From Membranipora membranacea (Eukaryota; Bryozoa; Gymnolaemata; Cheilostomatida; Membraniporidae): 64,000 nucleotides of DNA. Of the stretch, positions 24,857 through 35,400 are shown in pieces. Below the pieces are notes generated by a model. It worked only from the letters and a program-made list of their open reading frames with translations. It did not search any database and was not told the DNA's origin. Location: positions 186,001 through 250,000 of the forward strand of contig OU612069.1 in the NCBI GenBank assembly GCA_914767715.1. Reading direction: 5' to 3'. The stretch's first letter is position 1. Every line of letters starts with the position of its first letter. Made by a program: the position numbers and the translations under genes.

Positions 24857-26072
24857 ACACAAATTTCGTGTATTATTTTGAAGTTGTGCCACTAAACATA
24901 GTGTGTCTAGTAGAAATGACAACTCCTCAGATTCCTATAAATAACACACAGTGGCCAATCAGAGTGTCATTTTGTTGTGTTTTTACAGCGAGTCAATGCT
25001 GGAAAATAACAGGAAACTAGAAAGTGATGGGAAGAGGCAGTAAGTTTCTACAAGGGTTATTATTATATATGACCCTTGGTTTCTAATTCTTACTCACAAC
25101 ATTCTATGATGTGTTATAGTGATGTCCTTGTGCTGATACCCGAGGGTTTGTAGGCAGAATTTTCTGCTCGAATCTGCCATTCTTTATCTGCACACAAGGG
25201 CTATTTTATGTAATTTTTCCACTTGAAATTAGTTTTATGATTAAACAACTAACTCACAGAATAGTTTACTGGAGTAGTACTGACCACCACTGACCAGCCA
25301 CTTGATATTTCCATTACATCTACTGCATCAAAGGATCATATATTTCACTTCACTTTTGGACTTCTGAGAGAAAGGGCGCGAGTCAATATGGAAGCCTCTC
25401 TCTCAAAGTCCTGTTCTGTAGGCCTACATGGAAAGTAGCCAGTTCTATGAAAAGACCATTGTAGAGGGTTTTTTGGTGCAGCCTATGTTGCATGCAAAGA
25501 CATCATTTAGGTACTACTACTTAGACCAATCCATCACTCGGGTGATGTGAGACTTGTGACAGGTGTTGTATGTCTTACAGCGCCCCTTCACCCCTTTCAA
25601 TTTCAGCACCAACAACAATGCAGCAAAGGCCTTGAACGTTGTAAGACATGTAGGCCTCCCATACAGCACCTGCCACATATCTTACAACACCCGTCGTCAG
25701 CGACGGACTTTAGAGTCCATTCAGAACAGCATAAATTTTTGTAATAGTTTTTGGTGCAAACTATGAACAATGTGAACTTAAACAGAGCCCCTGTCAATGT
25801 TTGACTTGCAAACACAAGGTGGGCAGAGACGCTGATGAGAGATGAGAGGCCTATACTGAAAATAGTTTTCTAATGACAAAAGTTTTTACCATATTATACT
25901 TGTTACACAACCTAGGTCTTTCTTCAAACTAAATGATCGGCATAAATTTACAAGAAAATACGCACTTTGTTCAAATGTACACTATATGAACTTTTTGTTG
26001 TAGGTGTGATGCTTAGAGTGATGGACTGAGTAATGTAATAATATTTAACTGCCTTCTACCAGAGAGGGAGGT

Positions 26073-28724
26073 ATGGGAGTATTATCCTTATTTCTCCTGG
26101 GGTTCCTCGCTGGTATAGCCTTCTCGTTAGCTGTGACTCTATTAATCGTACTGAAGCTGACTAACATATATCAGGGGACGAGCTTACCACCCCCTGTAAT
26201 ACAGAGACAGTTCTCTGTGTCACATCTACCAAAGGTGAGCGCTAATAATATAATAATGATGAGAAACCAATAGGCCTGCGATTTACCTAGCTTAAGACTA
26301 ACTACCGGAGGACATCACTCGCTCAGTGTAACACTTTGTACACATGAGAATGCTTATGCCTGCTCAGACTTAAAAGCCAACATGCATAACTGATTTATTC
26401 TACGAAGAAAGTAAGATTTTCGGCTGTTCTGATAAGTTATTGAACACCGCCACATACAGTAAACTCTGCTTAGAGTTCTAAACTTTAGTCTTGAGTAGTG
26501 ATAGCAGTATTGTTGAAAAGGCACTCATATGATATAAGTAGAGATTTGTCACTCTTAGCTCAATACTATTTTGACCTGTCATGACCAGCTCATCATAATC
26601 TGATTAGTTATTATATTATATATTATAAACTTAAACAGATTTGTCCTGTAATAAATAATCGTAAGCCATAAAAGAATCTAATTGATAAATAATTAATAAG
26701 CTTACCAGTTTAAAATGAATCCAGATCTCAAATCTCACCCTAGTTCTGCATTATTTGCACAATGATGTTGTTCCCATGCAGCTTCCTATTTATTTCTCAG
26801 TTTTTAACACCTCCAAGTTTGCTGTACTGTTTACAGATTCTGTCAGAGTTTTATAAGAAGAAGGAGAGATCTACACCAGAGCCGACATCAGCAGCTCTGA
26901 ATACTTTACTGATGTTCCTCTTCCAGGAGCTCAAACATAGTGATCGTATGCGCAGGTCAGAACTAGGCTACTGGAGCTGGAATTTTGTCTTTTGAAGTTA
27001 AAATATTTAAAATATCAGTCTTACTGTTTCCCATAATATCTTACAAGTGCCACACTGTTTGACTTATTGTGATCATGAGAGGCCAATTTTAACAGATAAA
27101 TTCAAAGGACCTATACCTGTATTTGGTCTTCATATTTATTTTTGTTGTCAAAACTTTAATATCTTGTTTGTCAATAATATTACTCCTGATAGTCTGTGAT
27201 ATTGTTACAGTTGGTTTCAGAGGAAAGTAGAGGTAGAACTTAATGAGCTGAAGCACAAAGCTGCTCTCAGAGTTGTAGTGAGAGATCTGAAGCTGATTAG
27301 TTTTGATCTGGGGTCTAGTCTCCCTATTATAGACGTTATCAGCGTGGTGACAACTCCACCTCTAGATCAGGAGGGATGTGATATACTACAGGTTAGTTAT
27401 GTACTAAAAAACACAACATAACCAGCTTAATCTACTCAAGATAAGGTCGGGCTAGTGAGAGTCAGTCCTCAGTATTATCAGAGTACAGGTCAGTTGTGTA
27501 CTAACTGTACCTCTACTCTGATATTCCCATACTTGGTGTGTTATCCCTCATTGACCACAAGTACTATCTCTAAATGTCACCCGGGTGTTCTCCCGACTAC
27601 CTATGAAGTTAATAAAGGCTTACCAGAGTCTAAGGGATCAGACCCAGATTACGTCGGGTTAGTGATCTCACCGGTGAGCTTAGTTTTATTCATTTGAGAA
27701 TTCCAAGTCAGGTCATTGTTACCACTGTGTCATCAGATCGAGATTCATGGAGGGTCAATACAACAATAAGATAATGTCGAAATTCAGTAACAATGGTAAT
27801 GAGATCTTTGCCTTTTTTCTAAACATGTGATGGTGTTTAGTCTGTTCAAGGAGTTGTCTCTAACTCCTTGGTCTGTTGGACTGTCTTGTAGTGGTTTGAG
27901 TTTCAAGACTTTGCCTAATGTTAGCTTCGTGAACGCTGTGGTGTGCGGTGTGAGACTTTTCAGTGCCCGATACTATAAGGGTAGATTTTCCGCTCCCTAT
28001 ATTACAGTGTATAGACGCCGTACTTGACCTGACATACAGCGGAGGTATCTCTCTATCACTAGAAGGTCTTCTATCCTTTGATAGAACTCTCTTATTCGAC
28101 TGTAAGATTCTATCACTGAGTGGTAAAGCCAGACTCCAGTTCAGCAGACATCCGTATACTAACTGGTCCTTCGCCTTCATACAGGTAAATATATCTCTTC
28201 TCCCCAGTAAACATAGTCTGTCATTACTACAGGTTATGTTCAGTCATAGCAGCATCAGTCAATATTTGCTGACCCATTGAAAACTACTCTTTGCAATTCT
28301 TTTTTTAGAATAATCCTCATCCATATAAAGAGTCATCTGCTCACAACCAGAGGGGAGAAAACTCTAACAAATCATGCAAAAGTCATATGAACTAATCTAC
28401 ATGTAAATGTCTCGTTAGAAAATATCACAAGTTTAAACTTAACTACATGATTAGCTGTGGTAACTAGTAGCCTCTATTTATCCTCTAATATCTTACCAAC
28501 TACACAGGAATCTTGTGGTGAGAACTGCCTATCAAAGGAACTCAAGGGCATTGTAGGTGAATTTGTAAATCTTTATCAGCTGAAGTTTGGTATTATTAGT
28601 CTCAGGTAATATTTACTCTGTATCACTTCTCTTATTACAGGACCCAGCTATAGATATCGATCTGAAGACAAATATAAACGGGAGAAACATTCCACAACTT
28701 ATCATTCCTATTATAACTAATCAA
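26073..28724 (+). CDS. PDZD8: PDZD8 exons 1-5, duplicated 5' copy (membrane anchor and SMP domain)
   Basis: Exons 26073-26234, 26837-26955, 27211-27391, 28008-28184 and 28641-28724 encode 241 residues: the N-terminal membrane segment and the whole SMP lipid-transfer domain. They are identical to the exons in unit 2. No exon 6 lies between this copy and unit 2. The last donor (CAA|GTAAGT, phase 0) could pair with the phase 0 acceptor of exon 2 in unit 2 at 33179. That would give an in-frame protein with two SMP domains (about 1290 residues). Alternatively this is an extra promoter with a truncated product, or an assembly duplicate. Which is true cannot be told from sequence. Confidence 0.75.
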
Positions 28725-28746
28725 GTAAGTCATCTCTAAGTCTGTC

Positions 28747-28863
28747 TCTGATTGGTCAGTTAGAACAGGCTCTGATTGGTTAGTTAGAGCAGGCTCCGAT
28801 TGCTTAGCCAGGGAAGGCTCTGATTGGTCAGTGATATCTATGTGTTATGGCTCTGATTGGCTC
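28747..28863. repeat. Short tandem repeat with GCTCTGATTGG core, unit 1
   Basis: Five diverged units of about 26-30 bases sit in PDZD8 intron 5. Each carries CTGATTGG (inverted CCAAT) or a one-base variant. A second copy lies at 35089-35205. Confidence 0.7.
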
Positions 28864-28938
28864 GTGAGTGAAAGGCCAGACTCTTAATTGATATGGAAGC
28901 TTTTCATTTGTACACCATGTAGTGTTATGCACTGAGGG

Positions 28939-28959
28939 GTAGGAGGTGGCTCAGTTGGT
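28939..28959 (+). mobile_element. Truncated head of a family B SINE at the duplication junction
   Basis: The first 21 bases of the SINE found whole at 35281 (through GGCTCAGTTGGT), then an abrupt switch to the left edge of the duplication unit. It marks the breakpoint. Confidence 0.8.
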
Positions 28960-29192
28960 CAGTTTGAGTCATAGAATGGCTCAGGGGTTTCCCAAGTATA
29001 CTTAGTAGTACTCAGAATGATTATTTCGTTCGGTAAATGTTGTATGATTGTTGAAATGAAATGTTGTCGATGATCATCCTCAACTTTCACAACAGCCATA
29101 ACAGTGCGTGACCTTTTCATTACACGAATGTTTCTTCAAATTATTAACCACGTTTGTCCACAATGAGCATAAAGTATATACAGCCGAGCATT

Positions 29193-29252
29193 AGCCCTGT
29201 TCACATGGCCACGGCCAAAAAAACTAAAACCCGTGGCCGTGTGAACAGGGCT
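29193..29252. repeat. 22-bp-arm hairpin, second copy
   Basis: Same hairpin as at 22848, carried along by the segmental duplication. Confidence 0.8.
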
Positions 29253-29872
29253 ACCCGAGCATACTGGGGACTGGAACATTCCAGCAAGAAATCTCCCGCT
29301 GTGGGACTATTAACCCATAACTCCTGCCGTCCCAATCGTCTGTTCGTGAATATACCAAGCCCTAGCTGTTAAAAGAATCGAATCAAGCTTTGCCGGCTGC
29401 AATCAATCTCAAACTCTATCTCAGTTGCTGGTGGTGGATTTCTTTATCAACTACACAGGATCATGGCATGGTGGGGCTCTGTTGTACTCATCAAATGAGT
29501 TTCTCTAAACATGGAGAACTTTTCCTGGTCTAAACCCGCGGACAGGCCTCGATAAGCCCATGAGTACAAATAAAACAGCGATGAGCCAAAAATTCACCAG
29601 GGGGTATTTCAATTTGAATGAACGTTGTATTACTAAAGCAAATTATGACTATTGCATCACTAAAAATTATCCCACTTAGTCTTTCAATTAGTTTCCATTG
29701 TTTCCAAAGCACTCAGAAAATGAATAGCTCACTCACTGCAATTTTGGCTGTTTCTAATTGAAAGACCATCCTCCCCCCCCCCCCCCCTCAACTACACGGT
29801 GACCTAATAATTCTATACTGAGAGATCAACAGAAACAAGCAATTCAACAAGACATGAGCTCTGAGCTTTGGG

Positions 29873-30018
29873 GGTTGTGAGATGGCGCAATCGGATAGCG
29901 TGCTTGCCATTCACTGCCAGGCGATTAGTGCCGCAAGAGTTGTGGGTTCGAATCCCATTGGGGCAGCTTTCAAGATTGATTGTTCCAGCCCCCAGCACCC
30001 TCAGGTGTATACCTCTTC
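29873..30018 (+). mobile_element. tRNA-derived SINE (family A), unit 2 copy
   Basis: Duplicate of the SINE at 23531, carried by the segmental duplication rather than by independent insertion. Confidence 0.85.
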
Positions 30019-30361
30019 TTTAGGATATTGTTATAACACAACATTATTCTCAACTCACCTGTAATACTGATTTGTACAACTTATCTGCGTCTGTTCATCT
30101 GCTGAACTCCTATGTTCGCATGCTGTTTGCTAAGTTCTCCTTTTCTACACGCTACGTTTGTGAATCATATGATCAGTCTTATCTGTTCATCAATCAAGAG
30201 CAGCTTAGCATTGACAATATTAACAAATTCGGCAGTGGAATGTATCTTTGTAATGTGACATAACAAAATTTAAAAGTACATGATTATTTGTAAGTATATA
30301 CTTTATAGAGGCACATTAATGGGAGGGGAATAAATCTGTAAGACAAATTAAATGCCTGTTC

Positions 30362-30824
30362 ATCGTGGGTACAAGAAGGGAACTTGTATCTTAGAGACTA
30401 TGGAATACTTATATTTGTCATTGTTCAAACAGAAGCAGTACCCAGAAATTTGGAAGATGGCTGAGGTAGTTCCTATCCCAAAAGTGCCAACTCCCCAGAA
30501 ATGTAGGGATTCCCCCTCGTCAGCCTACTATACCACTGCGGCAAAGTTGCAGAACAGTTCTTCATGCATGAGTACCGCTACCGCAAGCAGGTTCTACCAT
30601 CCATCAGTAGCGGACAATTTTCATACCAACCAGGAGTAAGTACAACGGATACTCTGATATATACACTAGACCACTGGACCAGTATGCTCGACAAAAAGGA
30701 TGTCAACGCTGTTGAGGTCCTTTTCAAAAACTTTAGCAAGGCTTTTGATTCATTAAAACCATCAAAACTTGCTGAAGCCCTACAAGATATCGGTGTGACT
30801 CCTGATATTGTATTGTTATTTAAT
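30362..30824 (+). mobile_element. Non-LTR reverse transcriptase relic, unit 2 copy
   Basis: Same frameshifted reverse transcriptase fragment as at 24020, duplicated with the 6.3-kb unit. Confidence 0.7.
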
Positions 30825-31141
30825 TAAATTTATTGTTTGTTTCAGATCAGCCAGTCTAACTGGGTAAGTTATCGAATAAACGCATGTCTCAAAACAGGTG
30901 GATGTGAGTTTTGATTTTGATACAGAGATGATTACCCTCGGAAGGAACAAGCTTGTTAATGTTTCAAACAAAATTTGAACTTTGATCTGCGAGTGTGAAT
31001 TGTAGCCTTTTTTAATCAGTTTTTCAATATAGGTTAGCTTGAAAAGAGATAGTTTGTATGAGCACAAAACATTTAGTTAAACAAACTAGTGAAGACTCCC
31101 CATTTGTCTGAACCAAGAGGTCTGAGTTTAGCTCCTTGGCT

Positions 31142-31198
31142 GAACCACCCACCTGGCTGAATTTATATTAAATATAAATTCAACCAGGTGGGTGGTTC
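31142..31198. repeat. 57-bp near-perfect palindrome, unit 2 copy
   Basis: Duplicate of the palindrome at 24800. Confidence 0.85.
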
Positions 31199-32414
31199 AC
31201 ACAAATTTCGTGTATTATTTTGAAGTTGTGCCACTAAACATAGTGTGTCTAGTAGAAATGACAACTCCTCAGATTCCTATAAATAACACACAGTGGCCAA
31301 TCAGAGTGTCATTTTGTTGTGTTTTTACAGCGAGTCAATGCTGGAAAATAACAGGAAACTAGAAAGTGATGGGAAGAGGCAGTAAGTTTCTACAAGGGTT
31401 ATTATTATATATGACCCTTGGTTTCTAATTCTTACTCACAACATTCTATGATGTGTTATAGTGATGTCCTTGTGCTGATACCCGAGGGTTTGTAGGCAGA
31501 ATTTTCTGCTCGAATCTGCCATTCTTTATCTGCACACAAGGGCTATTTTATGTAATTTTTCCACTTGAAATTAGTTTTATGATTAAACAACTAACTCACA
31601 GAATAGTTTACTGGAGTAGTACTGACCACCACTGACCAGCCACTTGATATTTCCATTACATCTACTGCATCAAAGGATCATATATTTCACTTCACTTTTG
31701 GACTTCTGAGAGAAAGGGCGCGAGTCAATATGGAAGCCTCTCTCTCAAAGTCCTGTTCTGTAGGCCTACATGGAAAGTAGCCAGTTCTATGAAAAGACCA
31801 TTGTAGAGGGTTTTTTGGTGCAGCCTATGTTGCATGCAAAGACATCATTTAGGTACTACTACTTAGACCAATCCATCACTCGGGTGATGTGAGACTTGTG
31901 ACAGGTGTTGTATGTCTTACAGCGCCCCTTCACCCCTTTCAATTTCAGCACCAACAACAATGCAGCAAAGGCCTTGAACGTTGTAAGACATGTAGGCCTC
32001 CCATACAGCACCTGCCACATATCTTACAACACCCGTCGTCAGCGACGGACTTTAGAGTCCATTCAGAACAGCATAAATTTTTGTAATAGTTTTTGGTGCA
32101 AACTATGAACAATGTGAACTTAAACAGAGCCCCTGTCAATGTTTGACTTGCAAACACAAGGTGGGCAGAGACGCTGATGAGAGATGAGAGGCCTATACTG
32201 AAAATAGTTTTCTAATGACAAAAGTTTTTACCATATTATACTTGTTACACAACCTAGGTCTTTCTTCAAACTAAATGATCGGCATAAATTTACAAGAAAA
32301 TACGCACTTTGTTCAAATGTACACTATATGAACTTTTTGTTGTAGGTGTGATGCTTAGAGTGATGGACTGAGTAATGTAATAATATTTAACTGCCTTCTA
32401 CCAGAGAGGGAGGT

Positions 32415-35400
32415 ATGGGAGTATTATCCTTATTTCTCCTGGGGTTCCTCGCTGGTATAGCCTTCTCGTTAGCTGTGACTCTATTAATCGTACTGAAGCT
32501 GACTAACATATATCAGGGGACGAGCTTACCACCCCCTGTAATACAGAGACAGTTCTCTGTGTCACATCTACCAAAGGTGAGCGCTAATAATATAATAATG
32601 ATGAGAAACCAATAGGCCTGCGATTTACCTAGCTTAAGACTAACTACCGGAGGACATCACTCGCTCAGTGTAACACTTTGTACACATGAGAATGCTTATG
32701 CCTGCTCAGACTTAAAAGCCAACATGCATAACTGATTTATTCTACGAAGAAAGTAAGATTTTCGGCTGTTCTGATAAGTTATTGAACACCGCCACATACA
32801 GTAAACTCTGCTTAGAGTTCTAAACTTTAGTCTTGAGTAGTGATAGCAGTATTGTTGAAAAGGCACTCATATGATATAAGTAGAGATTTGTCACTCTTAG
32901 CTCAATACTATTTTGACCTGTCATGACCAGCTCATCATAATCTGATTAGTTATTATATTATATATTATAAACTTAAACAGATTTGTCCTGTAATAAATAA
33001 TCGTAAGCCATAAAAGAATCTAATTGATAAATAATTAATAAGCTTACCAGTTTAAAATGAATCCAGATCTCAAATCTCACCCTAGTTCTGCATTATTTGC
33101 ACAATGATGTTGTTCCCATGCAGCTTCCTATTTATTTCTCAGTTTTTAACACCTCCAAGTTTGCTGTACTGTTTACAGATTCTGTCAGAGTTTTATAAGA
33201 AGAAGGAGAGATCTACACCAGAGCCGACATCAGCAGCTCTGAATACTTTACTGATGTTCCTCTTCCAGGAGCTCAAACATAGTGATCGTATGCGCAGGTC
33301 AGAACTAGGCTACTGGAGCTGGAATTTTGTCTTTTGAAGTTAAAATATTTAAAATATCAGTCTTACTGTTTCCCATAATATCTTACAAGTGCCACACTGT
33401 TTGACTTATTGTGATCATGAGAGGCCAATTTTAACAGATAAATTCAAAGGACCTATACCTGTATTTGGTCTTCATATTTATTTTTGTTGTCAAAACTTTA
33501 ATATCTTGTTTGTCAATAATATTACTCCTGATAGTCTGTGATATTGTTACAGTTGGTTTCAGAGGAAAGTAGAGGTAGAACTTAATGAGCTGAAGCACAA
33601 AGCTGCTCTCAGAGTTGTAGTGAGAGATCTGAAGCTGATTAGTTTTGATCTGGGGTCTAGTCTCCCTATTATAGACGTTATCAGCGTGGTGACAACTCCA
33701 CCTCTAGATCAGGAGGGATGTGATATACTACAGGTTAGTTATGTACTAAAAAACACAACATAACCAGCTTAATCTACTCAAGATAAGGTCGGGCTAGTGA
33801 GAGTCAGTCCTCAGTATTATCAGAGTACAGGTCAGTTGTGTACTAACTGTACCTCTACTCTGATATTCCCATACTTGGTGTGTTATCCCTCATTGACCAC
33901 AAGTACTATCTCTAAATGTCACCCGGGTGTTCTCCCGACTACCTATGAAGTTAATAAAGGCTTACCAGAGTCTAAGGGATCAGACCCAGATTACGTCGGG
34001 TTAGTGATCTCACCGGTGAGCTTAGTTTTATTCATTTGAGAATTCCAAGTCAGGTCATTGTTACCACTGTGTCATCAGATCGAGATTCATGGAGGGTCAA
34101 TACAACAATAAGATAATGTCGAAATTCAGTAACAATGGTAATGAGATCTTTGCCTTTTTTCTAAACATGTGATGGTGTTTAGTCTGTTCAAGGAGTTGTC
34201 TCTAACTCCTTGGTCTGTTGGACTGTCTTGTAGTGGTTTGAGTTTCAAGACTTTGCCTAATGTTAGCTTCGTGAACGCTGTGGTGTGCGGTGTGAGACTT
34301 TTCAGTGCCCGATACTATAAGGGTAGATTTTCCGCTCCCTATATTACAGTGTATAGACGCCGTACTTGACCTGACATACAGCGGAGGTATCTCTCTATCA
34401 CTAGAAGGTCTTCTATCCTTTGATAGAACTCTCTTATTCGACTGTAAGATTCTATCACTGAGTGGTAAAGCCAGACTCCAGTTCAGCAGACATCCGTATA
34501 CTAACTGGTCCTTCGCCTTCATACAGGTAAATATATCTCTTCTCCCCAGTAAACATAGTCTGTCATTACTACAGGTTATGTTCAGTCATAGCAGCATCAG
34601 TCAATATTTGCTGACCCATTGAAAACTACTCTTTGCAATTCTTTTTTTAGAATAATCCTCATCCATATAAAGAGTCATCTGCTCACAACCAGAGGGGAGA
34701 AAACTCTAACAAATCATGCAAAAGTCATATGAACTAATCTACATGTAAATGTCTCGTTAGAAAATATCACAAGTTTAAACTTAACTACATGATTAGCTGT
34801 GGTAACTAGTAGCCTCTATTTATCCTCTAATATCTTACCAACTACACAGGAATCTTGTGGTGAGAACTGCCTATCAAAGGAACTCAAGGGCATTGTAGGT
34901 GAATTTGTAAATCTTTATCAGCTGAAGTTTGGTATTATTAGTCTCAGGTAATATTTACTCTGTATCACTTCTCTTATTACAGGACCCAGCTATAGATATC
35001 GATCTGAAGACAAATATAAACGGGAGAAACATTCCACAACTTATCATTCCTATTATAACTAATCAAGTAAGTCATCTCTAAGTCTGTCTCTGATTGGTCA
35101 GTTAGAACAGGCTCTGATTGGTTAGTTAGAGCAGGCTCCGATTGCTTAGCCAGGGAAGGCTCTGATTGGTCAGTGATATCTATGTGTTATGGCTCTGATT
35201 GGCTCGTGAGTGAAAGGCCAGACTCTTAATTGATATGGAAGCTTTTCATTTGTACACCATGTAGTGTTATGCACTGAGGGGTAGGAGGTGGCTCAGTTGG
35301 TGAGAGCGCTGACCTTTAGCATGCACATGTTGAAGGTTGTGGGTTCGAATCCCACTGCAGTCTATCTACTACTGGGGTTTGGTTGGTCCCCAAGTGTACT

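Larger units (their letters stand above)
22616..28959 (+). repeat. Tandem segmental duplication, unit 1 (6344 bp)
   Basis: Matches 28961-35301 head to tail, with an offset of 6345 bases before a poly-C run and 6342 after it. All open frames I compared are identical between copies. The only difference I found is the C run (20 C here; 15 C, T, C in unit 2). A single extra C (28960) sits at the junction. It contains hairpins, a SINE, a reverse transcriptase relic and PDZD8 exons 1-5. Confidence 0.95.
28961..35301 (+). repeat. Tandem segmental duplication, unit 2 (6341 bp)
   Basis: Second copy of the 6.3-kb unit. It is contiguous on its right side with unique PDZD8 exons 6-18, so this copy has the ancestral right-hand context. 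It ends inside the head of a family B SINE, just after its A-box-like GGCTCAGTTGGT. Confidence 0.95.

Noticed and set aside
25547-25815. Cys/Pro-rich ORFs resembling a retroelement endonuclease
   Set aside because: No conserved motif order could be confirmed. The sequence contains short self-complementary repeats that explain the similarity between strands.
27455-27697. 80-residue plus-strand ORF inside PDZD8 intron 3 (duplicated at 33797)
   Set aside because: Exon 3 joins exon 4 directly in phase 0 with good similarity to PDZD8. The ORF has no domain or convincing acceptor.
27827-28280. Overlapping ORFs around PDZD8 exon 4 on both strands
   Set aside because: Shadows of exon 4. Only the phase that reads through CIDAVLDLTYSGG fits the SMP domain.
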